The notes below the pieces were generated by a model that saw nothing but the letters and a program-made list of their open reading frames with translations, searched no databases and had not been told where the DNA came from. From assembly GCF_000147875.1 (NCBI RefSeq), contig NC_014507.1, positions 682,001 to 746,000 of the forward strand: a stretch of DNA of 64,000 bases, in the 5' to 3' direction. How positions within the stretch are numbered: the first letter of the stretch is position 1; the number at the start of each line of letters is the position of its first letter. This DNA comes from Methanolacinia petrolearia DSM 11571 (GTDB lineage Archaea; Halobacteriota; Methanomicrobia; Methanomicrobiales; Methanomicrobiaceae). Shown piece by piece: positions 8,243-17,407 of the stretch. The position numbers were made by a program, and so were the translations under genes.

Positions 8243-10594
8243 TTAATTACCGTTATTGAAGCGGTACTTTCCCTCCGGCACAGAGATCTCAAATCTTGCA
8301 CCTTCTTCGAATTGTCCGGTTTCCCTGATTTTAAGTCCTGTCATCGCAAGAATTCCTTTTGACAGAAACAGCCCGAGTCCTGAATTTTTATAATATTCTC
8401 TCTTGAAGATCTTCTCCTTTGCATCATCCGGAATTCCGATTCCGTCGTCTTCGCATGTAATTAAAAGTCCGTTTTTAGTCTCTTCCGCATCGAATGTAAT
8501 ATGAGAGATTTTTTCACCATGCACCGATGCATTGTCAAAGAGCGTATATATGACCTTTCCAAAAAGGGGATCTGCGAGCACCTCAACCCTTTTTACATTG
8601 TTTTTGAGTTTTATGTGCTCAAAGGCGTTATTTCTGTAGGTTTCTGCAACAATCCTGCCGATATTGAACCAGTCCGGTCTCTGCTCTCCGAGATTTTTGT
8701 AATATGCGGTAAATTGGATCTGCTGCTTTATGGTTTCGATTATTCCCGAGACCTTCTCAAGATATTTATCAGCGGTTGTACCCGGAGGGATTGCTTTATC
8801 AAGTTCCATTAACTCCAGATACCCGGCTGCAGCTGTGATCTGGTTCAGGATATCGTGGCGTGTAATGTTTGATAAAAGATTGAGTTTTTTATTGACCTCT
8901 TCCAAAGATTTTTCTGCAAGATGCCTCTCCGTGATATCGTTTATGAGAGCCAGAACTCCTGTAAATTTTCCTTTTGAATCGATAAGTGGTGATGTTGCAA
9001 TAATCGTATAGATCTTCCTGCCGTCACTGCGTACAAACTCAAAATCATATTTTTTTATCTCTCCCTTCCTGTCGTTTTTGAATAGCAGCTTTGCTTTTTC
9101 GAGGCCTTCTTCATCCATGAAATTAAAAAATGAGCTTCCTACCACCTCTTCTACAGTATAACCAAGCATTTTTGCCATGCTTGGATTGACGAATGTCGCT
9201 ATACCGGCTGAGTCCACGGTCCAGATCCCTTCTCCTGCAAGTTCAACGAGTGTGCGGTATTTTTTTTCGCTTTCTTTTAGCGCCTCCTCCGCATTTTTAC
9301 GATCCGTTATATCATGCGACAATCCGAGTATTGCATATACCTTCCCTGTTTTATCCTTTAACGGTATAAGGGAATGGTCCTGCCAAAGATAGTTTTCATT
9401 ATATCTTGTTTTTGTCTCGATGAGAAGCGGCTCCCCTGTTTCTGCCACCATACGCAGGCTGTTTATCTGACTTTCTGCAATATCGGTTGTGAAGAGGTCC
9501 TTTCTTGATCTCCCGATGATTTTCTCAGGGGTGGTGTTCAGAAGCCCTGCAGCTCTTTTGTTTGCATATAGAACAGTATCTTCAAGATCAACGATGAAGA
9601 TCGGATCAAGGGATGCTTCGGCAAGTATCCGGTATTTTTCCTCACTCTCCTTTAGGGCCGTCTCGATTTTTTTGCGATCTGTTATATCTCGTGCAATCGA
9701 ACAGGAATATTCCTCGCCATTATAGGTGAGGTGATACTGGCTGATTTCAACAGGGTGAAGACTTCCGTCTTCAAACCTGTGAAGAGATTCGAATTTATAA
9801 AAGTCATCTTTTACAATTATTTTCCAGATCTCTTCCCACCTTTCAGGATCTATATCAGGATTGATGCCGAATACTGTTTTTCCATCTGTATTATTCTCTT
9901 TATTTATCCCGAATGATTCCCTGGCGCTTATGTTGGCATAAACTACCGCACCTTTCCTGTTGGTAAAATAGATGTCATCCGGGGAATGTTCGAATGCGAA
10001 TTGTGTTCTTTGGAACATTTCTGCAGATTTAATCCTGCTCAGATCGGTTATTGTTGCGATATATCCTGTTATATTGCCTTTTTCATCCTTCTCTGGACCT
10101 GCCTGGAATAGGACCCATGCGTTTGTCCCGTCGGGTTTCATGAACCTGTATTCGTGGTTTATCCTTGTGCCGTTCTGCGTGCAGGCGGACCAGTCGCCAA
10201 AAAATTTCTCTTTATCCCCTGTATAAATAAGTCCGCAGACTTCTTCACCCAACACCTGTTCTTTTGTGATCCCTGTTATCTCGGTAAATCTCCTGTTGGC
10301 ATATGAACAGATTCCTTCTGTATTCGTTCTGATGATCCCTGCAGGGGATATTTCAGAGAGTGTTTTAAAAAAGATCCTGCTTCTCTCAAGTTTATCGGAA
10401 AGCCAGGCGATCACAGCTGCAGCGAAGATGAATATTACTACCCGTTCAAAAGCCAGGAGTACCTGTTCAATGTCGGGCCACAGGAAGTAAATGACCATTG
10501 ACACATACATCAGACCGAGGAGAGCGGAAAGGAATATGCCTTTTTTCCTGTAATGATATGCAATCAGGACTATCGGGATATAATACAGGTGCAT
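8243..10594 (-). CDS. Membrane-linked PAS-domain sensor histidine kinase
   Basis: 783 residues as read. Two hydrophobic segments at the N-terminus are followed by four PAS domains, starting near SRIFFKTLSEISPAG, FAFEHSPDDIYFT, RILAEASLDPIFIV and RTLVELAGEGIWTV. Then come the H-box LSNITRHDILNQ with the phospho-acceptor His, and an ATPase domain with DDGIGIP and the short G-box SGLGLFLSKGIL. No receiver domain or response regulator is nearby, so partner and ligand are unknown. The ATG at 10594 lies inside a conserved-looking transmembrane region; see the upstream extension. Confidence 0.88.
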   Translation of the reverse strand: MHLYYIPIVLIAYHYRKKGIFLSALLGLMYVSMVIYFLWPDIEQVLLAFERVVIFIFAAAVIAWLSDKLERSRIFFKTLSEISPAGIIRTNTEGICSYANRRFTEITGITKEQVLGEEVCGLIYTGDKEKFFGDWSACTQNGTRINHEYRFMKPDGTNAWVLFQAGPEKDEKGNITGYIATITDLSRIKSAEMFQRTQFAFEHSPDDIYFTNRKGAVVYANISARESFGINKENNTDGKTVFGINPDIDPERWEEIWKIIVKDDFYKFESLHRFEDGSLHPVEISQYHLTYNGEEYSCSIARDITDRKKIETALKESEEKYRILAEASLDPIFIVDLEDTVLYANKRAAGLLNTTPEKIIGRSRKDLFTTDIAESQINSLRMVAETGEPLLIETKTRYNENYLWQDHSLIPLKDKTGKVYAILGLSHDITDRKNAEEALKESEKKYRTLVELAGEGIWTVDSAGIATFVNPSMAKMLGYTVEEVVGSSFFNFMDEEGLEKAKLLFKNDRKGEIKKYDFEFVRSDGRKIYTIIATSPLIDSKGKFTGVLALINDITERHLAEKSLEEVNKKLNLLSNITRHDILNQITAAAGYLELMELDKAIPPGTTADKYLEKVSGIIETIKQQIQFTAYYKNLGEQRPDWFNIGRIVAETYRNNAFEHIKLKNNVKRVEVLADPLFGKVIYTLFDNASVHGEKISHITFDAEETKNGLLITCEDDGIGIPDDAKEKIFKREYYKNSGLGLFLSKGILAMTGLKIRETGQFEEGARFEISVPEGKYRFNNGN

Positions 10595-10796
10595 AAAAAC
10601 CGTCGTAATCCCGTTTGCCAGGCAAAAAAATGAAAATGCCAGTGAATATCCTGAGATGAGGAGAATAATCAGAACCCATAATCTTTCGCCGGGTGTGGAG
10701 AGCGCTTTTATGAAATGCCTTTTGCCTTGTTTTATCTCCTGTGTCGTATAAAGCCCCCTTTAATTGATTCTGTTCACTCCTTCGTGATACTGGCAT
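10595..10796 (-). pseudogene. Frameshifted N-terminal extension of the PAS kinase
   Basis: Reading upstream of 10594 in the kinase frame gives 55 more codons without a stop. They include LYTTQEIKQGKRHF and a clear membrane helix (LWVLIILLISGYSLAF), but no ATG, GTG or TTG. A different frame starts with ATG at 10796 (MPVSRRSEQNQLKG) and would join the kinase frame if the run of five G at 10754-10758 (C on the + strand) were four. The remaining bases, 10797-11012, are AT-rich and show no gene. Confidence 0.55.
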
Positions 10797-11012
10797 CCCG
10801 GAATCCTGTGCATCAATATTAAAAATTGTGGAATCTTTTTTCGGCTGGGCTGTCAGTATGTTTTTTGAATGGTATGATGAGATATAAATTTATTTATTTT
10901 GAAATTTTCAACTCATGAAAAAAATAGTTTTGATCTTTGTTTTAAATTTAAAGCCGTAATGAAGCTTTGTTCCCAATTGTCAGCTATGATTGTGAACTCA
11001 GGCGGACGGGCT

Positions 11013-12299
11013 TTATCTTTTCTCCCACCTGAGAAGATCAACCACACTTGAAAGAGTGTCGCCTCTCCGGATCTCCTCTCTGATGCGGGTCTCGTGCTTC
11101 TTTACTTCAAGAGCACGCCTTGCAATCTCATACGCCCTCTCCTTTGGCACTACGACAACCCCGGATTCGTCGCCGATTATCCAGTCGCCGTTCCTGACAC
11201 GCTGTCCGCAGCACATGATCTCGGCGCCGATCTCGCCGAAACCTTTGGGTTCTCCTGCATTGGGAACGAGTGCAGTTGCAAAGACCGGGAATTTGTATTT
11301 GCGGATATCGTCCACGTCCCTTGCTGCACCGTCGATCACGATGCCGGCCAGTTTCTTATTCATGGCGCTTAACGTCGCAAGCTCTCCCCACGGGGAGATA
11401 TATTTCGCCCGCTCATTGTTGATGACGATCACGTCACCCGGCCCTGCAAGGTCGATCGCCTCAACCGGCTTTGCCCAGTCTCCTGCCATCGTCCTTACAG
11501 TTAACGCCTTCCCTGCCATCTTTACATCCCCACAGACCGAAAAGATTTCGCTCATCGCACCCTTCCTGTGCATGGCGTCGCTAATGTTCGGAGTGGATAC
11601 CGATTCAAATATCTCTCTTATTTCATCGTCGGGGTTCTTTCTCTCGATCCTGACGAGGCCGGGATCGTCTATCGCCTTTCTTACGGCGGCAGCGGCGGCC
11701 CTGACATCCGCAGCCTTCGTTATACTGCTCCCTACAAGGAGAATATCTGCCCCGGCCATAACCGCCTCTGCGGCACCTGCCGCATCAAGTCCTCCCGCAG
11801 CGCCTATGGGAAGGGATACCTTTCCTGCGATTTCGCTAAGGATATCTACGGATTTCTTCCCCTTCATCTGCTGGTCGATTCCTACATGTGCGTTGAGCAG
11901 GTGAACCCCGAGCTCTTCAAGCTCTACTGCTCTTTTTACCGGGTCGGGCGTGTTGATGAAGTCCGCCATTATCCTGACCCCGTATTTGTCGGCGGCACGT
12001 ACGGCTTCTGTAATCACGGTGTCGTCGGCATCGGCAAGGACGCAGACGACGGAAGCTCCTGCCTTGGCAGCCATCTCAACCTCGAGGGCGCCTGTATCTG
12101 CGACTTTCATGTCCGCGACTATCTCGTGGTCCGGGAATTCTGCCTTCAGGGCTCTTACGGCATTCATTCCTTCGCTTTTTATAAGCGGTGTTCCGGCCTC
12201 AATCCAGTCGGCACCGCCTTCAACGGCCTCTCTTCCTATCTGAAGCGCTCTCTTGATCTCAGTCAGATCGAGGGCAACCTGAAGGACGGGTTTACTCAT
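11013..12299 (-). CDS. Bifunctional 3-hexulose-6-phosphate synthase / RraA-like protein
   Basis: 428 residues from MSKPVLQVALD (ATG 12299); an upstream in-frame start at 12338 adds 13 residues unlike the family. N-terminal half: HPS of the OMP-decarboxylase fold (DWIEAGTPLIKSEG, VADMKVADTG, LNAHVGIDQQ), which handles hexulose-6-phosphate, ribulose-5-phosphate and formaldehyde. In methanogens it makes ribulose phosphate by the reversed RuMP route. C-terminal half (about 230-428): RraA family with DGAARDVDDI and GDWIIGDESGVVVVP. The RraA half could be an aldolase-type enzyme rather than an RNase regulator. No PHI isomerase gene lies beside it. Confidence 0.88.
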   Translation of the reverse strand: MSKPVLQVALDLTEIKRALQIGREAVEGGADWIEAGTPLIKSEGMNAVRALKAEFPDHEIVADMKVADTGALEVEMAAKAGASVVCVLADADDTVITEAVRAADKYGVRIMADFINTPDPVKRAVELEELGVHLLNAHVGIDQQMKGKKSVDILSEIAGKVSLPIGAAGGLDAAGAAEAVMAGADILLVGSSITKAADVRAAAAAVRKAIDDPGLVRIERKNPDDEIREIFESVSTPNISDAMHRKGAMSEIFSVCGDVKMAGKALTVRTMAGDWAKPVEAIDLAGPGDVIVINNERAKYISPWGELATLSAMNKKLAGIVIDGAARDVDDIRKYKFPVFATALVPNAGEPKGFGEIGAEIMCCGQRVRNGDWIIGDESGVVVVPKERAYEIARRALEVKKHETRIREEIRRGDTLSSVVDLLRWEKR

Positions 12300-12343
12300 A
12301 TCAGATAATTCCTGCTCCATCGGGAAAAAAGTTTGCAAAAAAA

Positions 12344-12554
12344 GTTCATGAAATAAAGGTTTTATTTAAATCACAACGTGATTTTCATAGCAAACCTTCA
12401 TGACGGGCGATTTCATCACACAAAGCCGATAAAAATCTACAAAATTTATTGTAACCAGGACAGGAGATCTAAAGGTTCTCAATTTGGATTTTCGAACAAT
12501 ACGTTCATGAAACAAAGGTTTCATGCACTGTTTCATGAAATCACAACGTGATTT
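12344..12554. repeat. Duplicated palindromic element upstream of hps-rraA
   Basis: AAATCACAACGTGATTT (7-base arms, 3-base centre) occurs twice without a change, at 12368-12384 and 12538-12554. Each is preceded by a GTTCATGAAA-Y-AAAGGTTT block (12344 and 12503). TTCATGAA itself is a palindrome and occurs again at 12532-12539. The elements lie between the nitroreductase stop and the hps-rraA start, both on the minus strand, in a 275-base gap with no gene. They look like regulator binding sites or paired hairpins. Confidence 0.7.
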
Positions 12555-12574
12555 GCATGCAAATTCAAAAGAGG

Positions 12575-13081
12575 TTAATTTTCAGTATAGGTCTCGTAAA
12601 ATACGAGATCTTCCAGGTCTTTCTTCGATGGAATGTTGATCTCCTCTGGGTAGCCGGCGGGGATAAGCGAGACAAGGGTATATTTTTCCGGGACGCCCAT
12701 CATCTTCCTGATCTCGTTGGCATAGTCCTTCTTGTCTCCTGCAACCCAGCATGATCCTACTCCGAACGACCAGAGTGCAAGAATGATCTGCATTGTCGCT
12801 GCACTGCAGTCTTCAAGGTAATAAGTCTGGTCCTTCTCGCCGAAGATCGCGAAACAGGCATTTGCATCCTTTATGAATGCCCCGTTCGGTGCAGTTTCTG
12901 CTATCTTTTTGAGCGTTTCCTTCTCTTTTATGACGCCGAAAAGCCATGGCTGAAGGTTTCTTGCCGTCGGGGCGAGATGTGCAGCTTCAAGAGCCGCTTT
13001 AATGATCTCCCCGGGTATCTCCTCGTCCTTGTACTTCCTGACACTTCTTCTTCCCTTGAGGATGGTAAGTCCAAGATTCAT
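12575..13081 (-). CDS. Nitroreductase family protein (FMN-dependent)
   Basis: 168 residues. Typical features are GRRSVRKYKDEEIP at the N-terminus (FMN phosphate-binding Arg-Ser-x-Arg), APTARNLQPWLFGVI, and the C-terminal VPEKYTLVSLIPAGYP. Such proteins reduce nitro compounds, quinones or flavins with NAD(P)H; in methanogens F420H2-linked roles are possible but not shown here. It is short, as usual for the archaeal subgroup. The gene is separate from TraB by 46 bases and from hps-rraA by the palindrome region. The substrate cannot be assigned. Confidence 0.87.
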   Translation of the reverse strand: MNLGLTILKGRRSVRKYKDEEIPGEIIKAALEAAHLAPTARNLQPWLFGVIKEKETLKKIAETAPNGAFIKDANACFAIFGEKDQTYYLEDCSAATMQIILALWSFGVGSCWVAGDKKDYANEIRKMMGVPEKYTLVSLIPAGYPEEINIPSKKDLEDLVFYETYTEN

Positions 13082-13127
13082 GAGGCATAATATGGTATTG
13101 CAGACAAAAAAGGTTTGTTTTTAGGTA

Positions 13128-14336
13128 TCAGAACGGCAGAATACCTTCGATGAAAGAGATGAGATTCGAGAAACCGTCGGCAAGGATTACCGTGGGATCG
13201 ATCCCGAGTATCGGGAATATGAATATGAAGTATGCAAAGGTCCCTATCGTGCTGCCCACATTTGCAAGTGCCGCTACAAGGACGACCCTGAATATCGGAA
13301 CCTTTCTCATTTCATTGAACGATTCCGCGTCAAGGATCTCCTGGAAGTCGGATGCCTGCGGTTTTCTGACTTTCGCTTCTGTTATGGCGGCAAACCAGCC
13401 AGCCGCAAGGAAGGGATTCAGCGATGTCAGCCATGATACCCCGAATGCGGTAAGGGCGGATAAGGGGTGTCCTCCTGCAAGAAGCGTAAAACCTGCGGCA
13501 AGAACACCGTTGATGATAATCCAGTAAAATATCGCTTCGAGAAGGACATCAAGTCCTACACCCGAGAAGCCTATCAGGAGTATGAGGAATGCGAAAAGTG
13601 CAACGAAGAAGACCCCGAATGCAAGTTTCCACGGGAAGCCTTTCGGCTGTTCGACGAGTGAGCTGAAAGGAGGGAGCGTTTCGGGTTTCGCCATGTACTC
13701 TTTTATTCCCTTTACATGTCCTGCACCGACGATACCGAGAACCTTTTCGTTCTTTGATGCGAGCCTCAGAAGCGAATGTGTTAGATAGGCATCCCTCTCC
13801 CCTATAAGCGCCGCCGCACCCTTCGGCGAGAACTTCCTGAACTCTTCGATCGAGGCCTCGATCAGGTCCTGGTTCTTAGTGAGCTCCTCTATATCGAGCT
13901 CTTCTTCGTCCCCGCCGCCGGCTACGGCGCCAACTACCGCAAAGAGAAGTTTGAGCTTTTCTATAATGCCCATCCCTCCCCAGAAACGCGAGAGGGTCAG
14001 GCGGATGTCCCTGTCGGCAAGGGCAATCGGGATATTATTCTTCTCGGCCTCTTCAATTGCGGCAAGCATCTCGGCGCCAGGCTCGACACCTACATCCATC
14101 CCGATCTTTCTCTGGATATATGCAAGCGACCACTGGACAAGGAGTTCTGAAAAATTTCCTCCTTTCAGGATCTCGTTTACCGTGGGCTTTTCACCCTGGT
14201 TTCTTATGGCGGCAAACCTTGCTTTATCAAGTTCAATAGCCACTACATCCGGCTGGTATTCTTCTATCGTGCTTCTGACTTCGTCGACGCTAGCCTGAGA
14301 CACATGGGCGGTGCCTACAAGTCTTATCTCACCCAA
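13128..14336 (-). CDS. TraB family membrane protein
   Basis: 402 residues. The N-terminal TraB/TIKI-like domain has the metal-site motifs GTAHVS (residues 8-13) and VAIELDKARF, a further GAGHVKGI near residue 205, and several conserved acidic residues. The C-terminal third has about four membrane helices (LAFGVFFVALFAFLILLIGF onward). TraB in enterococci shuts down pheromone, and related TIKI proteins are metalloproteases; the archaeal role is unknown. Its start overlaps the end of the cysteine-cluster gene by 8 bases, so the two are probably co-translated. Confidence 0.88.
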   Translation of the reverse strand: MGEIRLVGTAHVSQASVDEVRSTIEEYQPDVVAIELDKARFAAIRNQGEKPTVNEILKGGNFSELLVQWSLAYIQRKIGMDVGVEPGAEMLAAIEEAEKNNIPIALADRDIRLTLSRFWGGMGIIEKLKLLFAVVGAVAGGGDEEELDIEELTKNQDLIEASIEEFRKFSPKGAAALIGERDAYLTHSLLRLASKNEKVLGIVGAGHVKGIKEYMAKPETLPPFSSLVEQPKGFPWKLAFGVFFVALFAFLILLIGFSGVGLDVLLEAIFYWIIINGVLAAGFTLLAGGHPLSALTAFGVSWLTSLNPFLAAGWFAAITEAKVRKPQASDFQEILDAESFNEMRKVPIFRVVLVAALANVGSTIGTFAYFIFIFPILGIDPTVILADGFSNLISFIEGILPF

Positions 14337-14871
14337 TTGTCTTTACCCCCTCGCTGTCAATTATGTTCATCTTATCACTTTTTAATTCGGCCGAACTGAA
14401 GATCTTCTCGATCTTCTCTAATTCTTCCCGCTCGAATCGCGCTCTTTCTATTAGCTCTTCGGCGATCCTGCCTGCTGCCTCTTCTGAGACCTTATCTCCT
14501 GTTCCGGGGCATTCGAATGTCAAAAGCCCCGATTCATCAAGCATGAACGGATATGTTCTGCATATTTGCGGCCTGTATCCATATATACTGCACCGGGAGT
14601 CCTCATTAAGAAAACGGCATTTCTTTTCCGTTCTATTCAGGCACCATGCGAACGTATACTCCTCCCCCTTGTCTCCAATGAGAGTCTCGGGATAGGGCTC
14701 TGCGATCTCGCCCCATGTAAGGCCGGTACCGTCCATGATCCTCCTAATCTCGGGTGCACTCACCAGAACCAGATTCGAGTTGTCGGATATAAGCGAACAG
14801 CATTGTCCGCACATCCTACAGGAAAATCCGGTTTCTTTTATTTTAGCTTTCAGTTCTTCGTGTTTAATCAT
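14329..14871 (-). CDS. YkgJ family cysteine cluster protein
   Basis: 180 residues. FSCRMCGQCCSL near the N-terminus, then KKCRFLNEDSRCSIYGYRPQICRTYPF, form the eight-cysteine pattern of the YkgJ/UPF0153 family, believed to bind zinc or an iron-sulphur cluster. The exact function is unknown. The C-terminus is a charged helix. It overlaps TraB by 8 bases downstream, and its start lies 7 bases after the end of the GMP synthase subunit, so the three genes are likely one transcript. Confidence 0.85.
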   Translation of the reverse strand: MIKHEELKAKIKETGFSCRMCGQCCSLISDNSNLVLVSAPEIRRIMDGTGLTWGEIAEPYPETLIGDKGEEYTFAWCLNRTEKKCRFLNEDSRCSIYGYRPQICRTYPFMLDESGLLTFECPGTGDKVSEEAAGRIAEELIERARFEREELEKIEKIFSSAELKSDKMNIIDSEGVKTIG

Positions 14872-14878
14872 AAAAAAA

Positions 14879-15439
14879 TCAGAGATTGTCCTGTGTTATC
14901 CTGTCAAAGTTCTCAAAGACCCTGTAGCCTTCTGTCGTATGGCTGACTTCAGGATGCCACTGGACGCCGTAAATATTCTTTTCAAAGTTTCCAATTGCTT
15001 CGTTTCCGCAGATATTGGATCTCGCAAGGAGCGTGAATCCTTCTGGCATCACCTTCACTTCATCTGCATGTGATGCCCAGACAGAGATCCTGTCCGGGTA
15101 GCCTTCGAGGATTCCCGTATGATCCACGATCTCAACTTCAACGCCGCCGAATCCTCCCATCTTCCCCGGGTTTACAGTTCCGCCATATCTGGTGGCGATA
15201 ATATGCAGGCCGAGGCATATCCCGAGTACAGGCACTCCGAGGTCGAGGTAATCGGGGGCATGGTTCGCCCTCTCAAGGCTCGGGCCTCCGCCGAGGATTA
15301 TTCCCCTGTATGAGCCTTCGACCTCTTCAGGCGGAACATCGTTTTTTATCATCACTGCATCGATTTCGATGTCCCTGAGCATCCTTTTGATCAGGTGATT
15401 GAACTGACCGAAATTATTTACAAGGCAGATTGGAAGCAT
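14879..15439 (-). CDS. guaA: GMP synthase, glutamine amidotransferase subunit A
   Basis: Supplies ammonia from glutamine to the separate PP-ATPase subunit that converts XMP to GMP. 186 residues, the size of the archaeal split GuaA glutaminase. The class I amidotransferase triad is visible: the Cys in GICLGLHIIA, and the His and Glu in VQWHPEVSHT. GGGPSLERA is the oxyanion region. The PP-ATPase subunit is not in this window. First of a minus-strand run with the YkgJ and TraB genes. Confidence 0.95.
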   Translation of the reverse strand: MLPICLVNNFGQFNHLIKRMLRDIEIDAVMIKNDVPPEEVEGSYRGIILGGGPSLERANHAPDYLDLGVPVLGICLGLHIIATRYGGTVNPGKMGGFGGVEVEIVDHTGILEGYPDRISVWASHADEVKVMPEGFTLLARSNICGNEAIGNFEKNIYGVQWHPEVSHTTEGYRVFENFDRITQDNL

Positions 15440-15546
15440 TTGTTAATATTTGTGGTTTATTAATGTATATTACTTTCACAGGAGACATTGGCGCCTGTGT
15501 CCTGAATAAAAACTCCTGAAAAAAATATCCTGTTTTGGATGTATCT

Positions 15547-16554
15547 TCACCCGTATTTCTCGAAGAAAGAATTGATCGCTTTCCAGATCTCCTCTTTCGA
15601 GTAACCCATCATATATGCAAGCCAGAGGGAGCCCGAGATTAACGCGCCTTCCTTTACCTCGCCGTTGCAGTACCTTGCAAGGGCTGCGTTCCCGATATTT
15701 CCGAAATCGGGGTCCACGAACCATGCGGTAGCCCCGACAAGATCGGACGCCTTCTCGATATTTGCCGAACTGTCGACTCTCACGTATTCGGTTGTTACAA
15801 AGGGAGGCATTTCATTCCCGAGCGCCTTGATTAAAGCTTCCACAGCAAGCATCTGGGTTCCGCCGGAGAGGACCAGGTTTTTGTCATAACCCTTTGCAAT
15901 TCCGGCAACCACCGGCATCATCGGGTCTCCGCAGTAGCTTACGATGTCAAGGGGATTTTTAATGCCATCCTTGACCATCCTTCTGGCAGCCTCAGTGCAG
16001 ATCTCCTCTTTGATTGATGACGGATTGCTGCTGTAGCTGCTGGAGACACCTACATCATAACCGAGTGCACGGAGGACGCAGAGTGCTGTCGTGGTTCCCC
16101 CCGGAACGCTCTCCCCGAGGACAAGCAGGTCGCTGTAATCCGAAAGCTGTCTGCCTATTGTAATTCCCTTTTCATACAGGGCACGTGCCTCGGGAACCGC
16201 CGGACCTTCCCTCGGGTCCTTTCCCGGACTTCCGTATGCGTCAATGCACGGTACTGCAGGCGGTGTCGTAAGGCCTGCATTGATTATTACCGGGTTGATC
16301 CTGCAGAGTTCAAACATTGCTCTTGTGACTGTTGCAGGTGTTGCACAGCCTGTCGGGCTGAGCGGGATTGCGATGTCTTTCGGCATCCCGTTCAGGATAA
16401 GGCCTGCATCAAGTGCCGGTGTTATCAGAGTCGCTTCAGGGTTGAATCCTGCGGCCGAGACTCCGGGAATTGTGGAAAGCATCGTGTTTGCGATGACCAT
16501 TCCTGCCATCGGCCTTTCAAATTTGATATCCGGTTTATATGATAGAAAAGGCAT
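15547..16554 (-). CDS. cobT: CobT-like (UPF0284) nicotinate-nucleotide phosphoribosyltransferase homologue
   Basis: Expected to activate the lower-ligand base of cobamides by transfer of ribose phosphate from nicotinate mononucleotide. 335 residues from MPFLSYKPD (ATG 16554); the open frame extends to a TTG at 16587 with no better signal. Family features include AIPLSPTGCATPATVTRA, NAGLTTPP, LVLGESVPGGTTTALCVL and VLSGGTQMLAVEAL. The archaeal UPF0284 group is only distantly similar to bacterial CobT. cobS lies 3.7 kb away on the other strand. Confidence 0.85.
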   Translation of the reverse strand: MPFLSYKPDIKFERPMAGMVIANTMLSTIPGVSAAGFNPEATLITPALDAGLILNGMPKDIAIPLSPTGCATPATVTRAMFELCRINPVIINAGLTTPPAVPCIDAYGSPGKDPREGPAVPEARALYEKGITIGRQLSDYSDLLVLGESVPGGTTTALCVLRALGYDVGVSSSYSSNPSSIKEEICTEAARRMVKDGIKNPLDIVSYCGDPMMPVVAGIAKGYDKNLVLSGGTQMLAVEALIKALGNEMPPFVTTEYVRVDSSANIEKASDLVGATAWFVDPDFGNIGNAALARYCNGEVKEGALISGSLWLAYMMGYSKEEIWKAINSFFEKYG

Positions 16555-16673
16555 GGAATAATTTTTACTGGTGAATGTATATGACAATTTGTTTTTCTTA
16601 ATTCAAAAAAAATGGAAGAAACGATTATTTATACATGCCTTATATTCGGGAGATCTCTGTGAACGAAACGGGT

Positions 16674-17027
16674 TCAGTCGGATTCATCTTCCTTTCCCCT
16701 ATATGCCCATACTTCCACTTCCTGTTCTATGATGAGCCCTCCTTTTATTATCTCATCCAGTACCGGTTTGATCTCGTCGATCTTCTCACGCGAATCGACG
16801 ACTTCGATCACGATAGGAAGATCTGTTGACAGGCGGAGTATCGAGGTTGTATGGACATTGCTTGTCTGCCCGAACCCTGTAATGCCCCTTAAAACTGTCG
16901 CTCCATAGAATCCCTCCTTTTTAAAGAGTTCTACAAGGTAGCGGTACAGGGGTTTTCCTTTATACCGGTCGGATTCGCCTATGTATATCCTAAGCAGGAC
17001 CGCCTTTGAATTTCTTTCAAGTTTCAT
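16674..17027 (-). CDS. DUF190 domain protein (CrcB-associated)
   Basis: 117 residues from MKLERNSKAVLLRIYIGE (ATG 17027). Small alpha/beta, PII-like DUF190 protein with YLVELFKKEGFYGATVLRGITGFG and ILRLSTDLPIVIEVVD. Its ATG overlaps the crcB stop (ATGA), so translation is coupled. DUF190 genes are commonly found beside crcB. A regulatory role in fluoride export is inferred from that linkage and the PII-like fold. A longer frame to 17078 lies inside crcB and is not favoured. Confidence 0.88.
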   Translation of the reverse strand: MKLERNSKAVLLRIYIGESDRYKGKPLYRYLVELFKKEGFYGATVLRGITGFGQTSNVHTTSILRLSTDLPIVIEVVDSREKIDEIKPVLDEIIKGGLIIEQEVEVWAYRGKEDESD

Positions 17028-17407
17028 GTAAACACCTCGGCAAAACCTGCCATTATCTTTCCCAGGTAAATTCCGCAAAGCGTAAGCAGAACTGTACCGA
17101 GTATATTTACCGACAGCTTAATGAATTCGTTGTGTTCGAGCATCCTGAAGGATTCATAGCTGAATGTCGACATCGTGGTGAACGCCCCGAGGACGCCGAT
17201 GGTAATGAATATGCGTGTCTCATCGCTGAAAACTCCGGTATATTCTGAAAAATACATAATAAACCCGAGGAGAAAGCTGCCGATTATATTTACCGACATC
17301 GTTCCGACGGGGAATGTAGAATTTCCGCTCTGGAACCACCCGCCGATGATATACCTGGCGAGTGCACCGATTGCTCCTCCTACAGCTACGAGCAGCCAGA
17401 TCTTCAT
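17024..17407 (-). CDS. crcB: Fluoride channel CrcB/Fluc
   Basis: Membrane channel that lets fluoride leave the cell. 127 residues with four hydrophobic segments, the N-terminal GGAIGALARYIIG, the pore-lining Asn in VGTMSVNIIGSFLLG, and GVLGAFTTMSTFSYE, which carries the conserved TT-STF signature. Fluc proteins work as antiparallel dimers. Only one crcB is seen here, so a homodimer is likely unless a second copy lies elsewhere. I found no fluoride riboswitch in the leader. Confidence 0.95.
   Translation of the reverse strand: MKIWLLVAVGGAIGALARYIIGGWFQSGNSTFPVGTMSVNIIGSFLLGFIMYFSEYTGVFSDETRIFITIGVLGAFTTMSTFSYESFRMLEHNEFIKLSVNILGTVLLTLCGIYLGKIMAGFAEVFT

Noticed and set aside
11568-12308. 246-codon plus-strand frame opposite hps-rraA
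   Set aside because: Shadow of the fusion gene; no family features.
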